A program made the translations under genes and the position numbers. The notes below the pieces were generated by a model. That model saw nothing but the letters and a program-made list of their open reading frames with translations. It was not told the origin of the DNA and made no database searches. Positions 1-11,902 of a stretch of DNA of 64,000 nucleotides are shown in pieces. The stretch's first letter is position 1. Each line of letters opens with the position of its first letter. Source of the stretch: Leucosporidium creatinivorum (Eukaryota; Basidiomycota; Microbotryomycetes; Leucosporidiales; Leucosporidiaceae); the NCBI GenBank assembly GCA_001600635.1, contig BCKL01000028.1, positions 252,666-316,665 on the forward strand, written 5' to 3'.

Positions 1-690
1 AGTAGGCAGGCGAAGGAGAGGCAGGACCGGTGGAGAATTCACTTCGGCGATGAGCTCGGCGAGGGCTGCGTGAGGCGACTTCGCGCTCTAAGTACCTGGC
101 TCGTCTGGTGCTGTATACCCACTGAGTCTGTCCACCGTCTCCGTTCTGATGCCTACGAGAGCTTTGCTCCGACGCTTGTGGAGCTGATCTCCCAAGCAGC
201 CAAAAGCTGACTCGCGAACGAAACGCCGCTCTCCCTCCTACTTCGTCCTCGATTCTCGTCTCGACTCGTCAGACAGGCTACTGCACCTTATCAAAGCCTA
301 TCTGTTCGACCGTTTGCCGCTAGCCGCACCTCGGCCGACTCTCGTACAAACCACACTCGAAAGGACCGCGTTCGCTCTCAGAGCCAAGGTGAGTTTGCCG
401 GCGCTGTAGGGCTGCAGGGAGCAATGGCAGGATAATGACACATGTCGAAGACGGTCTGCGATCAAGCTGGCTATATCAAGCTCCAGCGAGAGTCACAGCT
501 GGACCGAGATGCGAGGGAGTTCAGCGCGCGAGGTGACAAAGGGCTGCAGAGTAGGAGGAGGGGCGCTACGGACATTGTACAGCTCTTTTGTGCGACCTCG
601 AGCTGAAGACAGACTTCCTTACTGGCTACAGAGCAATACTCGGCGATCAACCCCCCGGCGATCAACCCTCCTTCGCTCCCTCGCTGCACG
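1..690. other. No gene recognised; upstream of F-box gene
   Basis: I see no convincing coding frame here. An isolated donor-like site (AAGGTGAGT) lies near 388 and could belong to a 5' untranslated exon of the F-box gene or to a gene that starts outside the window. Near 640-665 a short unit (GGCGATCAACCC) occurs twice in tandem with one or two changes. Confidence 0.4.
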
Positions 691-1810
691 ATGCCTAGCA
701 TGACAAGTCTACCACCCGAGCTCCTCCGGCATATCTTCATCGCCAACCTCAGCTATGAGCACCGAGATGACCTCCGTCTTCTCCTTCTCCAGACCTCGCT
801 CGTCTGCCGAGCCTGGCGCGACATCTCGCAGGACGGCTTGTGGCACGAAACGGTGATTCTGAGGGACGGGGAGATGGCTGAGAGATATACCGAACAGTTG
901 AGGAGGGAGAAGGTTGACAAGCGGATCAGGTGGTTGACGGTTAGTAGCAGCGGGGTCTTGGAGAAGGTGAGGGATCTCAGATGCCGGATTACGGGCATCG
1001 AGAGGCTGGAATTGAGGACGGGAAAGTACGTCCCTGGGTAGTTGGATGACGGGACGTTGCTTGGTACGTGTCTGACAGGGTCTCTCTCTCTGCACGGCCC
1101 TGCGCTGACATTCGTTCCTCTCGGCGATAGCTACCACCTCCCTCGCCATCAACGCTCCTCTCTTCGGCGACTTCAACCCTCCAGCTTCGACTACCCTCCC
1201 TCTCACGCACCTCACCCTTCAATCCTGGCGCCTAGTTCCTCGTTCCATCCTTGAACCCCTCCTCGCCGCAGCGCCAAACCTCACCAGCCTCCAACTCGCA
1301 TGGGACGAAGCAGATGATTTTTCGGACGCCCTCATGGCCATCGCTCCTCAGCTACATCATCTACTGCTCGAGACTCCTCCACCCGACTACATGACGCTCA
1401 AGTACGACGGCGGAGGCGAAGCGCTCGACTTCTCGGCTTTCCTCTCGGCCTGCACCTCGCTGCGATCCTTCCGCCTCGTCGACTACGAGCAGGACCGTCT
1501 ATACGACACCATTAATCCCATCACTTGTCCTCTCGTCGTGCTAGAGCTGAGCTTCGGCATAGAAATCGCAGACGAGGAAGGTCCAGGAGGGGAGATGGAG
1601 GCTGATTCCTATGAGCCGTTGATGAGGATGTTGAAGGGGTGTAAAGCGCTGAAGGCGTTGAAGAGGTGGAGACTCGGGTGCATGGAGGATGAGCATTTGG
1701 ATTGTCCGGGTATGAAGCAGCAGAAGGAGGCGTGGATGATGGAGTGTGAGAAGAGAGGGATTGAGGTAAGGGGGATGGAGAGGAGGATGACCGGTGAGCT
1801 ACGAGAGTAG
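691..1810 (+). CDS. F-box / leucine-rich-repeat-like protein, exon structure uncertain
   Basis: The N-terminus has a typical F-box: LPPELLRHIF, then SLVCRAWRDISQDGLWHETV. F-box proteins bind Skp1 and present substrates to SCF ubiquitin ligases. The C-terminal part reads as leucine-rich-repeat-like text (LTHLTLQSW, then NLTSLQLAWDE) from about 1132 and runs open to the stop at 1810. A first exon of 691-1025 or 691-1063 would join it through an intron ending GATAG at 1130. Neither junction works cleanly. The 1025 donor puts the second exon in the wrong frame, while the 1063 donor keeps the frame but leaves an in-frame TAG at 1039-1041. The gene may carry a mutation or a sequencing error, or use a splice site I missed. 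A donor at 1794 could give a slightly different C-terminus. F-box identity is good; the exact model is weak. Confidence 0.6.
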
Positions 1811-2575
1811 CCTGCAGTGATTCAGATTGCTGACCTCGCTCTCGTTCTGCAGACTGACGGCGCTAGAGAGGCGGTCAAGGTGCGCCGAGCTTCGCCTTCA
1901 CCTTCGCCGAGCGCGAAGCTGACCTAGCATCGGCTGCAGAGAGACACAAAAGGCTATTGTTGGAGTATCTTGAATCCTGAACGCACTATCTTGACTTACT
2001 GTGTCGTCGAGAGGCCGCTTGGGCCGAGCGAATACGGAACAGCAGCTTCGGCGACGTTGTCGACGGCGTTGTACGAGGTGTTAACCTGTGAAAGCGCACA
2101 GGACTAGGGGACGGGGCTTTGAGAGAAGCTTTGCTCCTTCTAGCTACTCTACACACTCACGGCGAGCTGTAGCTAACTCGAGCCAAGGATCGCTGCCCCT
2201 CGGCCTTCGAGTTTACGAAGGGTGATGTGCACTTCAGAAGCCGAATCAAGATCCGAAGAGCTGCAAAGCGCCTCCCAACGCGACCTAACGAGAAACAGGA
2301 TTTAAGGGGCTCATGCTCAGGGAGGCGGTGTCGGCGCCTCATAGCTATAGCAGGCGGGTGCTTCTCTCCTTCAACCTCCCTCGTCTCGCCTGCTTCTCAC
2401 GACATTTCGACGAAAACCTGTACAGGATTTACGAACGACGCCCTAGAGCACTACACGACTACAGAACAACCCATCCGGACTCGCTTTCGTCAGGCCAGCA
2501 GCTCCCGGCCCTCTCCCTCGTCTCTCGTCTCTCCGTCTCTCGTGTTCAGCTCGGCGCTAGCAAGCTACAGTCAAC

Positions 2576-5500
2576 ATGGCGGTGAGTGCTACTACTGTCC
2601 TACAACTGTAGCTCAATAGCGCTAACACTCGAACAACTCGCTCCGCCCACACCACGCGTCCCGCTCTCGCTCGCTTCCGTGGCCCTCACAGCAGACCTCG
2701 GCAGACATTGGAGCCAAGCTGGCTTCGCTACACTCTCGCATCCAAAAGGAGCGCAAGATCCTCGAGGGTTTCCAAGCCATGCGCTCGGCCACCTCCAACC
2801 AGGACGTGATTCGGACCTGTGAGGCAAAGATGCGCGAGTCGGCCAAGACGATTGGCTGGTTCGAGCAGTCGTTGCGCGAGTTGGAAGGTCGGGCGCAAGA
2901 GGGAGCTCGCGGTGCTAGCCCCGCCGGCAGCAGCTTGGAGCAGAGCAGGATGCGGAACCTCCCCCCGCCGCCGCCTGGCGCCGCGCCTAGCTATCAGCAG
3001 CAGGGCTACTCGCAGGAGCAGCAGCGTACCAGCCCCGCCCAGGATATCGCTACAAAGACCAAGATCAACTACACGAGCTTGGGTGAGTCTCGCAGAGCTC
3101 AGAGGGCTCCAGACGGAGACCGAACGCGTCCTGGCTTGCTGACGATTCGCACGGCCTTCCCTCTACAGACCTCATCAAAGCCGATACGCCCCTCACCTCG
3201 GCCAAGATCTCGCGTATGCTCCACCAGCTCGAGTTCAAGCTGCACGTCGAGCGCCAGTACAAGGAGGGAATCGACAAGATGGCCAAGCTCTACCTCGTCG
3301 ACGGCGACAAGAAAGCCAGGTGCGTTGCAGCGTCGCTCAAGCTCGGACAGAGGTAGACAAAGCATCCTGACCTTCGCTCCCTTCGCTAGGGCCGACACGG
3401 AGAACAAGCGCGTCGAATCTCGGCAGAAGATGGTCCTCCTCTCGCAGGCCCTCAAGCGGTACAAGACGCTCGATGTCATGGGAGAGCTCGGAGACGAGGA
3501 CGATGGTGAGTACGGTCTCGTGGAGGTCGTCGAGCCTTCGCTGACCCTGCCACGACAGGCATCCCCGAGGATGTTCGCGCCAACATTCGCAAGCCTCTCT
3601 CCGGAGCCCTCCAAATCACCATCAAGTCGGCTCGCGACCTGGCCCACGCCCCCCAACCCAAGAAGAGCAAGCACCCGTCCGAGACCGTCATCTACGTCAA
3701 GGTCGAGGACACTCCCCGCGCTCGTACTCACCCTTCGCGCACCGACCGCTGGAACGAGGACTTCGAGATTCACGTCGACAAAGCCAACGAGGTCGAGGTC
3801 ACCATCTACGATAAGGTCCCCGGCGAGGGAGCTCCTGTTCCTATTGGAATGCTGTGGTTGAGGCTGAGCGATGTGGTCGAGGAGTTGAGGAGGAGGAAGA
3901 TGGGCGCCGAGGCGGGACCCGGATGGGTTACTGCAGCGAGAGTCAACAGCCATCAGCAGAGTGGGAGTCACGGGAGTGGAGGAGGAATGAGTGGGAGTGG
4001 TGGAGGAGGAGCGATCGACTTGCCGCCGATGGGAGGTCAGCCCGGCGCGGTTGCCACGGGCCAGGAAGGAGTCGATGCATGGTTCGCTGTCGAGCCCGAG
4101 GGGGCTATCATGCTGCACCTCAACTTTGGTGAGTCTCCTCAGGTGTACATGCGATGCCAGCTCTGACCACCTCGCCCTTTCCACAGTCAAGACGAACGTT
4201 CGCAAACGCCCCTACGATGCCGGAGGACTCGGTCGTCAAGGCGCCGTCCGCAAGCGCAAGGAGGAGATCCACGAGCAGAACGGCCATCAATTCGTCCAGA
4301 AGCAGTTCTACGCCGTCGTCCTCTGCGCCCTCTGCGGCGAGTTCCTCCTCAAGGGAGCGGGAATGCAGTGCGAAGACTGCAAGTACGCTTGCCACAAGAA
4401 CTGTTACCAGAAGGTCGTCACCAAGTGCATCTCCAAGTCGAACGCCGATTCGGTGAGTAGTAGTCTTCACTCTTCGTTCCCTATCTCGCCGCTGACCCTC
4501 GCTTCTCGGCGCTCGCTTTCGCAGGAGAAGGACGAGGAGCAGATCAACCACCGCATCCCTCATCGCTTCGAGCCCATCACCAACATCTCGCCCAACTGGT
4601 GCTGCCACTGCGGAATGGTCCTCCCTCTCGGTCGCAAGCAGGCGCGCAAGTGCTCCGAGCCCAACTGTGGCATCACCGCTCACGCCGACTGTGTGCACCT
4701 CGTTCCCGACTTTTGCGGCATGTCGATGGTCATGGCCAACCAGCTTCTTTCCGACATCAAGAAGATCAACGACAGCAAGACGGGCCGCAAGCCTCAGCAG
4801 GCCGTTCGCCCTTCGAAGCCTCCTACCACTCCTCAGCAGCCTCGCCCTCTCCCTCCTGCCGATCGCCTCCAAGCCGATGGCGCCGACCCATACGGCGGAT
4901 CGAGGACGCCTCAGCAAGCGTACAGGCCATCTCCCCCTCAGCAGCAGCAGCAGCAGCAGCAGCCCCCTGCCGACCACCTCGCCGGCGAAGTGGGTCGCAT
5001 CCAGCTGCAGCCTTCGAGCCAGAGGATCCCTCCACCGTCGATGGACTACGAGACGATCTCGTCTCCTACCTCCTACGCCGACCAGCAGAGGCCCGCCTAC
5101 GCTCAACCTCAGCAGCAGCAGCAGGGTCAGCGACCTCCGAGCGGCGTCGCCCCCGTTGCGCCCCCGCCACGGCAATCGTCGGCTTCTACCACCTCTTCGT
5201 TCGGCAACGACGCTCGGGACTCGATTGGATCCATCATCGGCGGCTACGGCGACTCGCAGAGGCTTTCGACCTCGGGCCCACCCTACCAGCAGCAGCAGCA
5301 ACAGGCTTCGGCGCCGGCGTCGACTCCCGCTCAGCAGCAGCAGCAGCAGTCGCCGTACGCTTCCTACCAGCAGGCCAACATCCCTCCCGTGAAGCAATTC
5401 CAACCTCAACCGCCTCAGCAGCAGCAGCAGCCTTCGTACACTGCTCCTCCTCCTCCCGCCGTTTCTCAACCTCCTCCTCGGCCTCCTCAACCTCCCGTCG

Positions 5501-7234
5501 GTGTCCAACCGGGTCAGGTCTACCAGCAGCAGCAATCGGCTCCTCCCCAGCTCCAGCAGCAGCCCTCGCAACAGCAGCAGCAGCGCCTCCCCGACCCCCG
5601 CCTCTCCGCTCCTCAGCAACCTCAAGGCTACCCCCAACAGCCTCCTCCTCAACAGACCGCCATCCCTCCTCAGCAATTCAGCCAACAGCCCACACCTCTC
5701 GAAGTCGCTCAGCAGCGTATCGCCCAGCGTCAGCAAGGGGGCGTCGCCGCCGTTCGGCAGAAGCGTATCGGGCTGGACGACTTCAACTTCCTCGCGGTGC
5801 TCGGAAAGGGTAACTTTGGAAAGGTCATGCTCGCCGAGGAGAAGAAGAGCAGTCAGCTCTATGCGATCAAGGTGCTGAAGAAGGAGTTCATCATCGAGAA
5901 TGACGAGGTCGAGAGGTGGGTCATCGCCGGCTTCGCTTTCGCTTTCGCTCTTCGGTCGAGCTCGATCGCTGATCTCTCCCTTCTCCCTTCTCCCTTCTCA
6001 TTCCTCACCACCGACAGCACCAAATCGGAGAAACGAGTCTTCCTCGCGGCCGCCCGGGAGCGACACCCCTTCCTCCTCGGCCTGCACTCGTGCTTCCAAA
6101 CCGAGACGCGCATCTACTTCGTCATGGAGTACATCTCGGGAGGAGATCTCATGCTCCATATCCAGCGCGAGCAGTTCACGCCCCGACGAGCCAAGTTTTA
6201 TGCCGCCGAGGTCCTTCTCGCGCTCGAGTACTTCCATAAGAATGGGATCGTCTACCGGTGGGCTTGTTTTCTCGTTAGCCTAGCTCGAGCGCGGACCGAG
6301 CTGACCTTCGCTAATCGAACAAACAGCGACCTCAAGCTCGACAACATCCTCCTCACCCTCGATGGTCACGTCAAGGTCGCCGATTACGGACTGTGCAAGG
6401 AAGACATGTGGTTCGGCAAGACGACTTCGACCTTCTGCGGAACTCCCGAGTTTATGGCTCCCGAGGTTCGGCTTCTCTCTCTCCTCGCCCTGCTCTCCTT
6501 CCTTCGCTGAACCCCTCCTCTCCCGCTGCGCTGTGCTACAGATCATCCTCGAGCAACGCTACGGCCGTGCCGTCGATTGGTGGGCCTTCGGAGTCTTGAT
6601 CTACGAGATGCTGCTCGGTCAATCCCCCTTCCGCGGTGACGATGAGGATGAAATCTTCGATGCCATCTTGGAGGACGAGCCGCTGTACCCTATCCACATG
6701 CCCAAGGATAGCGTGTCGATTTTGCAGAAGGTGAGTTCCTGTCGCTCGCTCGCTCGAGCTTCGGAGCTTGAGGCAGGTGAGCTGACGAGGTTGACATGGA
6801 TTGAGCAGCTTCTTACTCGCGATCCGGTGCGCCGATTGGGCTCGGGAGAGGCCGACGCGGCGGAGATCAAGAGCCACTTGTTCTTCAAGGATACCAACTG
6901 GGACGACATTTTCCACAAGCGCGTGCCGAGTCCTTTCTTCCCCAACATCGTGCGTGATTTCTCCTCTTTCCTCTTTCCTCTCGCGCGCGCCGAGCTTGAG
7001 TTGACCGAGCTCGATTTTGTTCGAACAGTCCTCCGCCACCGATACCTCCAACTTTGATTCCGAGTTCACGAGCGAACAGCCGACTTTGACGCCCGTGCAC
7101 TCGACCCTCTCGGCGCAGGATCAGGGAGAGTTTGCTGGCTTCTCGTGCGTATCTTTTCTCCCTTCTCGATGGGCGATACAGACGCTGACCTCCTATGATG
7201 CGACAGATGGACCGCAGGATGGGTTGGACAGTAG
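2576..7234 (+). CDS. PKC1: Protein kinase C, cell-wall-integrity kinase
   Basis: This is the fungal PKC1 that acts below Rho1 and above the cell-wall-integrity MAP kinase cascade. Thirteen exons join in frame to about 1,246 residues. In order: HR1 repeat ([16 protein letters not shown]), second HR1 ([15 protein letters not shown]), C2 domain (about 3559-3880), two C1 zinc fingers ([34 protein letters not shown]), a Gln/Pro-rich linker with CAG runs, then an AGC kinase domain. Visible kinase motifs are the Gly-rich loop LGKGNFGKV, the Lys in AIKVLKK, YRDLKLDN, DYG in place of DFG (usual for fungal PKC1), the activation loop [13 protein letters not shown], a turn motif near LTPVHSTL and the hydrophobic motif FAGFSW. 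The first coding exon is only ATGGCG (2576-2581) and the last only 28 nt. Donor sites are mostly GTGAGT or GTGGGT; the one at 6466 is GTTCGG. The start is the first ATG that splices in frame onto HR1. Confidence 0.96.
4941..4965 (+). repeat. CAG/poly-glutamine run in PKC1 linker
   Basis: This is a short perfect CAG repeat encoding Gln. It is the longest of several CAG/CAA runs between 4900 and 5720, in the linker between the C1 fingers and the kinase domain. It lies in frame inside the coding exon and is a likely length polymorphism. Confidence 0.85.
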
Positions 7235-8087
7235 AGCAGCGCATGCGATGGAGATGGAGGGGGAGCGAGCGTGTCGATAGACGAAGGAGCGCGAGTGGTA
7301 GTGCAGTGGTGTTTTAACTTTCCCCCTTTTCTTTTTCCTCTAGTATCTCACTCAGTCCGACTACATAACATAACGCCGGTCGATTTTACCCCAGCTCGGC
7401 TCGTCGCCTTAGAGCTGAGAGGAGAAGCGACCTGGCTGCTCGCCGAGGACGAGGATGGAATCTGTTTTGTTTTGCGAGACGCTTCCTATCGAGACCATGT
7501 AGTACTAAGTAGCCTCGCTGACGAAGGACAGGGTCGCTCAGCGCTCCTGGCTGTTGCGCGCCAGCTCGCTTCTCTCGGCGCCGAGCTGAACTCGAGAAAG
7601 AACCGAAGGAAAGGGTTTGGCTAGTCCTGCGCGTGAGAGGGGTCTTTTTAGATCTTCAGAATATCCCTCAATCTGTTGCGAAGACCTCAAGAAGCAATTC
7701 TGCACCCTTAGCGGTGACGAATTGGGTAGAGAACGTTGAACAGCTTCCGGTGTTGCTATCTTCGAGCAGGGAACGCTGTTTGGTGGTCTTGAAGAGCTGC
7801 AGAATGCAAATAGAGGGTGCTGCACCCTCTGCTGCGACTGAAACTAGTAGAAGTGAATGTAAGCGGAACTGAGAGCTCGCTAACTTCCAAAGCGGGCTCT
7901 CTCTCTCGTTGCTCTTCTTCCCGCCTCGTTCTTCTGCTCCTCGACTCGCCTACAGCTTTTAACCTACAAGCTCGACTTAGCAGGCAGGCCCTACTCCTCT
8001 GCCAGCAGCTGTACTCTCTCCCTCCAGTGAGAGCTCGCTACACAGCAACACAACTCTCGTCTCTCCTCTCCCAAGCTAGGGCCCATC
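7235..8087. other. Intergenic: PKC1 3' end and IGO1 5' region
   Basis: I see no supported gene. The last 200 bases before the IGO1 start are pyrimidine-rich (CTCTC, CTTCTTCC) and probably hold the IGO1 promoter and leader. The short open frames here look like chance frames. Confidence 0.45.
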
Positions 8088-8894
8088 ATGCTTCCTGGAC
8101 GTCAAAAGGTCGACATTAGCGTGAGTTGTCATTTCTGTACCCTTCTACATCTCCCTACTCGTCTAGCCTGCACTGCTACATCCTGTTACCATCGCTAGTG
8201 ACGCTGCCATGCCCCACTCTAGACGCTGACGTTGCTCTCCCCCTCGTTCCCTCTGTACGGCTATTGTAGTCCTTCTCGGAGCAAGAGCGCGAGTTGTTTC
8301 AAAAGTATGGCAAAGTCCCTTCTAGCAAAGGATTGTTGGCCAACAAGCTCAAGGTCAGTCGCTCTCTCTCTCTTTCTACTCTGCGTCAGCTGGCCAGCGG
8401 GGCACAAGCAAACGACGCTAGTCGTTGGAGGTCGCTGGCTGCTCGGGCGGGCTCTGTAGGGCTGTTGCTGTACATTGAGCTGACGTCTCTCTCTCCTTCT
8501 ATTACCTCATATCCCCTCGCCCTCCCGCCCGTCGCTTGTCTCCCCGTCGCCCTCGTCCTCGCTCTCCCCCGCCGCCAAACCCTCAACACACCTACAGGAG
8601 CGCAAATACTTTGATTCCGGCGACTACGCCCTCTCCAAAGCGGGCGTAGCCCCTCAACACACCGTCGGCACTGCGATCCCCTCCCCCGCCGACATTCCTC
8701 ATGCCTCCCCCTCTAACAACGCTGCTGCTTCGACTTCGCCTGGGTCGACGGGATTCGCGGGGGGATCTCCTACTGGTCAGGGAGGGGCTGGGTTGCTCGC
8801 GGGAGTAGGAGGCAACAAGGATAGTGCGGGAGTGGGCATGCCGATTGGGAGCCCGAGTAAGGGGCAGGAGAGCTTTGGAGGGAGGTTCCAGTGA
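8088..8894 (+). CDS. IGO1: Endosulfine family PP2A inhibitor (Igo/ENSA)
   Basis: This is a homologue of yeast Igo1/Igo2 and animal ENSA/ARPP-19. After phosphorylation by Greatwall/Rim15 these proteins inhibit PP2A-B55; in yeast they control entry into quiescence and mitosis. Three exons (8088-8120, 8270-8353, 8598-8894) give 137 residues. The family signature KYFDSGDYALSKAG begins the third exon, with the phospho-acceptor Ser inside FDSGDY. It is preceded by the usual helix (ELFQKYGKVPSSKGLLANKLKE). The C-terminal half is Gly/Ser/Pro-rich and probably disordered, ending GGRFQ. Start and both introns keep one frame. The identification rests on the invariant FDSGDY motif and on family-typical length. 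Confidence 0.94.
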
Positions 8895-10559
8895 GGCGTG
8901 AGGAGGACAGGATAGGATAGGACTTACGAACGACTCGACGAAGATTGCAACCGCCGACCCCCCGCCCCGCCCCCCCGCTCCCTCACCCTCCACACCGAAC
9001 CCGAACCGACATCTCGCCCCACCTTCTCCCTCGCCCTCCTCCCTACTCACTCGACACCCATTCCTTCCTCCTCTTCTTCGACCCCACCCCTCCCCCTCCT
9101 CTCGTGTATGCCCAGCGCGTCTTCTCATAGGTCGGACTACCCCGCTTCGGAGATGTGTTCTCGATATGTTCGGCGGAGGAGGAGGAGCAAGGGAAGGAGG
9201 GACCTCAGCATGATGGGACACGATAGGATGTGTGAATACAACTCGACCCGACAATTGTACCAGTACTCGTTGCGATGCGCGGGGACGAGAGGAGAGCGAG
9301 AAGCGAGGGCTCGGCGAAGGCCTGCGCGACGTCTGGCGCTGGGACTGCGAGCGAGGTTGACAGCGGGCTGAGTCGGCTCGGTGTTTGAAGCGAAAGAGGA
9401 TGAAGAGGTCTTGCCTGCGAGCCGCGAGTGAGGGCGGAGCAGTCGGAGGCGAGGGTAGCGCCGAGCGCCCGAGGTGAGCCTTTCTTGAGAGCTGCGAGGG
9501 AGGATGGTTCCAAGCCGACGCCCTGCTTCTTACTCTACCCTACTCGACTCTACCTGCTACCTCGCGCTCGGGTCTTCCGCTTTCCCTCACCTCACCGGAA
9601 AGAAGGCCGGCGAGCGAGCGTGCCATTCGACGCCGTCTCAGCTTGCCCAAGCTGCTACATCTCTCAGAGATATCTAGCTGAACCGGCGCTCGCCAGGTTG
9701 CTCAAATTGTGCTCTTGATCTGCCGATCGTCGCCCGCATGCAGCGCGGAGAGGAGTGACAGCCCGCACGGACTGGAGAGAACCATCGCCGAGCTTCTCAA
9801 CTGTCCCCCGAACGCAGGCATCCTAGCCCGCTACCCCTTGACCCTGACTGCGCCGTCGCTAAAAGTGCTTGCAGTCTCAGCTTGGAAAGTCACCGCGGGC
9901 GTCGGTCTGCTCGATTACGACCCTCGAGAGCCTGAGAGCGCCCGCGACTTTCTCGGCGTTCGTTCATTATCGCCTGTAGAGGCACGAGAATGCGTCTTAC
10001 AGGGCAGAGTCGGCGCCAGCGTTGGGCATAATTACCTCTCTGTGCTAGAGCAGCCCTTGTGAGCCTCCCGCCGTGGCTCGCTCGCTGGGAAACGAAAAAC
10101 TCGGCGATGCAGTGGAAGAGCTCAGCTCGACTTGTGGCGCTCCAGACCAAGGTGGCAGGTCTCTCGGATGGGACTCTGAAGAGAGTAGAACTGAGCACTG
10201 TGCAGCCTCGTGCTGTAGCCTATTGACGAGGAGCTGCTGTCCGGATTCGGCGAGAGCAAGACGGTCTTTCCCAACTGCCCCTCTTGCCGGACAAAATGAC
10301 ATCGCTGTAGATCGATAAATGAGATTTGACGCAGCGAAGCTAATGAGGTGCAGAAAGGTGAGAGAGCCGAACGAGTGTTTGATCGATCTCTCAGGCGCGA
10401 AGGGAGAAGCTGAGAGCGCGTCGCGTTTGAAGCTTGAACTTCTCCCATCTCCTTCGCGCTCTACTCGGCTACAAGACCCCGCTCGCTACAGCTGTACTAC
10501 AGCAGGATCTACCAATACGGCATCGAGCAGTCAGCACCCACCTCTTCACCGCCTTTAGG
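8895..10559. other. Intergenic stretch, 1.66 kb, no gene recognised
   Basis: Open frames here are short and have no family resemblance. The DNA is rich in CCCCTCC-type pyrimidine tracts near 8950-9080 and in CTCGGCG/CGCCGAG heptamers. The last 120 bases before 10560 are likely leader of the transporter gene. An in-frame upstream start at 10434 would add 42 residues without family resemblance. Confidence 0.45.
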
Positions 10560-11702
10560 ATGGCCTCCGCCGCTCCTCCGCCTCAAACGAGTTACATCGC
10601 GGCCATCATCATCATCAACTCGGCAGCAGCGATTGGGTACACGCTCAGCTGTAAAACTGTACTCAAAGTATTGCCCCTCAGTTTGACGGTGTTATGGATC
10701 CAAGCCACCGTCTCTTGCTTGGTCTTGATGGCCATGTCGAGGCTGTACCCTGCTTCGGGGATTCTCATTACTAGACCTTGGAAGGTGAGTGTTCTAGTCT
10801 GTAATCGCTGTAGGGCTTTAGCTGTAGCCTGCCCCACAGCCCACCCTCGACGCGCCTCGCTCATCACGCGTCTCTCGCTCCTCGTTGAACAGGTCTGGCG
10901 CACCTTTATGCCCCTCGCCCTCACCCGCATCCTCGGCGCTCTCTCTAAAACCGCTTGCCTAGCCAACGTCGACGCCGCCTTTTACCAAACCGCCCGCGGT
11001 CTTCTTCTACCCTTCACCGTCCTCCTCTCGCTCTACTTCCTCCCCCAAACCCGCTTCGCCCCCCTCACCCTCCTCGGCATCGCACTCGTCATCCTCGGAT
11101 TCGCAGGAGGCATCATCGTCGACTTACAGCAGTCCCTCTCGCTCAATTGGGGGATCGCCCTCGGCGTTTGGAGCTCCTTCACCACCGCCGTCGAGACGGT
11201 CGTGCTCAAGCACTTTACCGCGGGCAACGATATGCACATGCTCCAGCTCATTTATATGAGTTCGGCCGTAGCGGCCTTGGTGTACGGCCCGCTGGTCTAC
11301 CTCTTTGAAGCGGACGCCTGGAGCGCCGCCCCGTGGGAGAAGCACCATCAATTCCTCCTCAATTCCATGGTCTCCTCCGCTGTCGCCCTCGTCCTCTCCT
11401 TCGCTACGTGGATGCAAGTCAAGGTCACCTCTCCCGTCACTCATACCGTCGTTGCGGCTACTCGAGGAGTCCTGCAATCCCTCCTCGCTTCCGTCGCCTT
11501 CAACGAATCCCTCCCTTTCCATCGCTGGATCTCGACCATCTTCATCCTTGGAGGCACCGCCGTGTATACGTGGAGTAAGAGTACCGAGATGAAGAGCGGG
11601 GCGGCGGGGGCAAAGTATACGCCGGTCGCGGGGAGTGAGGATGAGGCGAGGGAGTCGAACGAGTTGAAGGAGGTTAGGGTGCAGACAGGCGAGAAGCTGT
11701 AG
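10560..11702 (+). CDS. TPT/DMT-superfamily nucleotide-sugar or triose-phosphate-type transporter
   Basis: This is a multi-pass antiporter of the drug/metabolite transporter superfamily, triose-phosphate-transporter branch. These proteins carry nucleotide sugars or sugar phosphates across Golgi/ER or plastid-type membranes. Two exons (10560-10784 and 10893-11702) give 344 residues with about nine to ten hydrophobic helices. The intron of 108 nt is a multiple of three and contains no in-frame stop, so the unspliced frame also stays open. Typical text includes SLTVLWIQATVSCLV, the polar pair after the repeat (VTSPVTHTVVAATRG) and a charged cytosolic tail. The substrate cannot be told from sequence; GDP-sugar carriers of the SLC35C type look closest to my eye. 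The ATG at 10560 was preferred to the upstream 10434 because transporter homology starts just after it. Confidence 0.85.
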   Translation: MASAAPPPQTSYIAAIIIINSAAAIGYTLSCKTVLKVLPLSLTVLWIQATVSCLVLMAMSRLYPASGILITRPWKVSVLVCNRCRALAVACPTAHPRRASLITRLSLLVEQVWRTFMPLALTRILGALSKTACLANVDAAFYQTARGLLLPFTVLLSLYFLPQTRFAPLTLLGIALVILGFAGGIIVDLQQSLSLNWGIALGVWSSFTTAVETVVLKHFTAGNDMHMLQLIYMSSAVAALVYGPLVYLFEADAWSAAPWEKHHQFLLNSMVSSAVALVLSFATWMQVKVTSPVTHTVVAATRGVLQSLLASVAFNESLPFHRWISTIFILGGTAVYTWSKSTEMKSGAAGAKYTPVAGSEDEARESNELKEVRVQTGEKL

Positions 11703-11902
11703 GCTGTTAGTCGTGGGAGCGTGGAGCGAGGAAGAGCATTATAGATCTCGGGCCTGGTACAACTTATTCGTCTCGTTCGCGGCTGGGACTTGCAACTGCC
11801 GAAGCAGAGCGAGCGTTCGCCGAGCCGACTCCCTCAACGCAAGACCGCTGACTGATAAACTTGATCGCTTGCACTGAGTCTACTTCTACATCTCACCGCA
11901 CT

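Noticed and set aside
3099-4205. Minus-strand open frame of 368 codons opposite the C2 region
   Set aside because: It is a shadow of PKC1 exons 2 to 6 with no domain, and it crosses introns of the plus-strand gene.
4120-5736. Long minus-strand open frame of 538 codons antisense to PKC1
   Set aside because: It is Leu/Arg-rich low-complexity text created by the CAG/CTC-rich coding strand. The plus strand carries clear C1 and kinase domains.
8592-9254. Minus-strand open frame of 220 codons near IGO1
   Set aside because: It overlaps the IGO1 last exon and reads as Arg/Gly/Pro low complexity without splice support.
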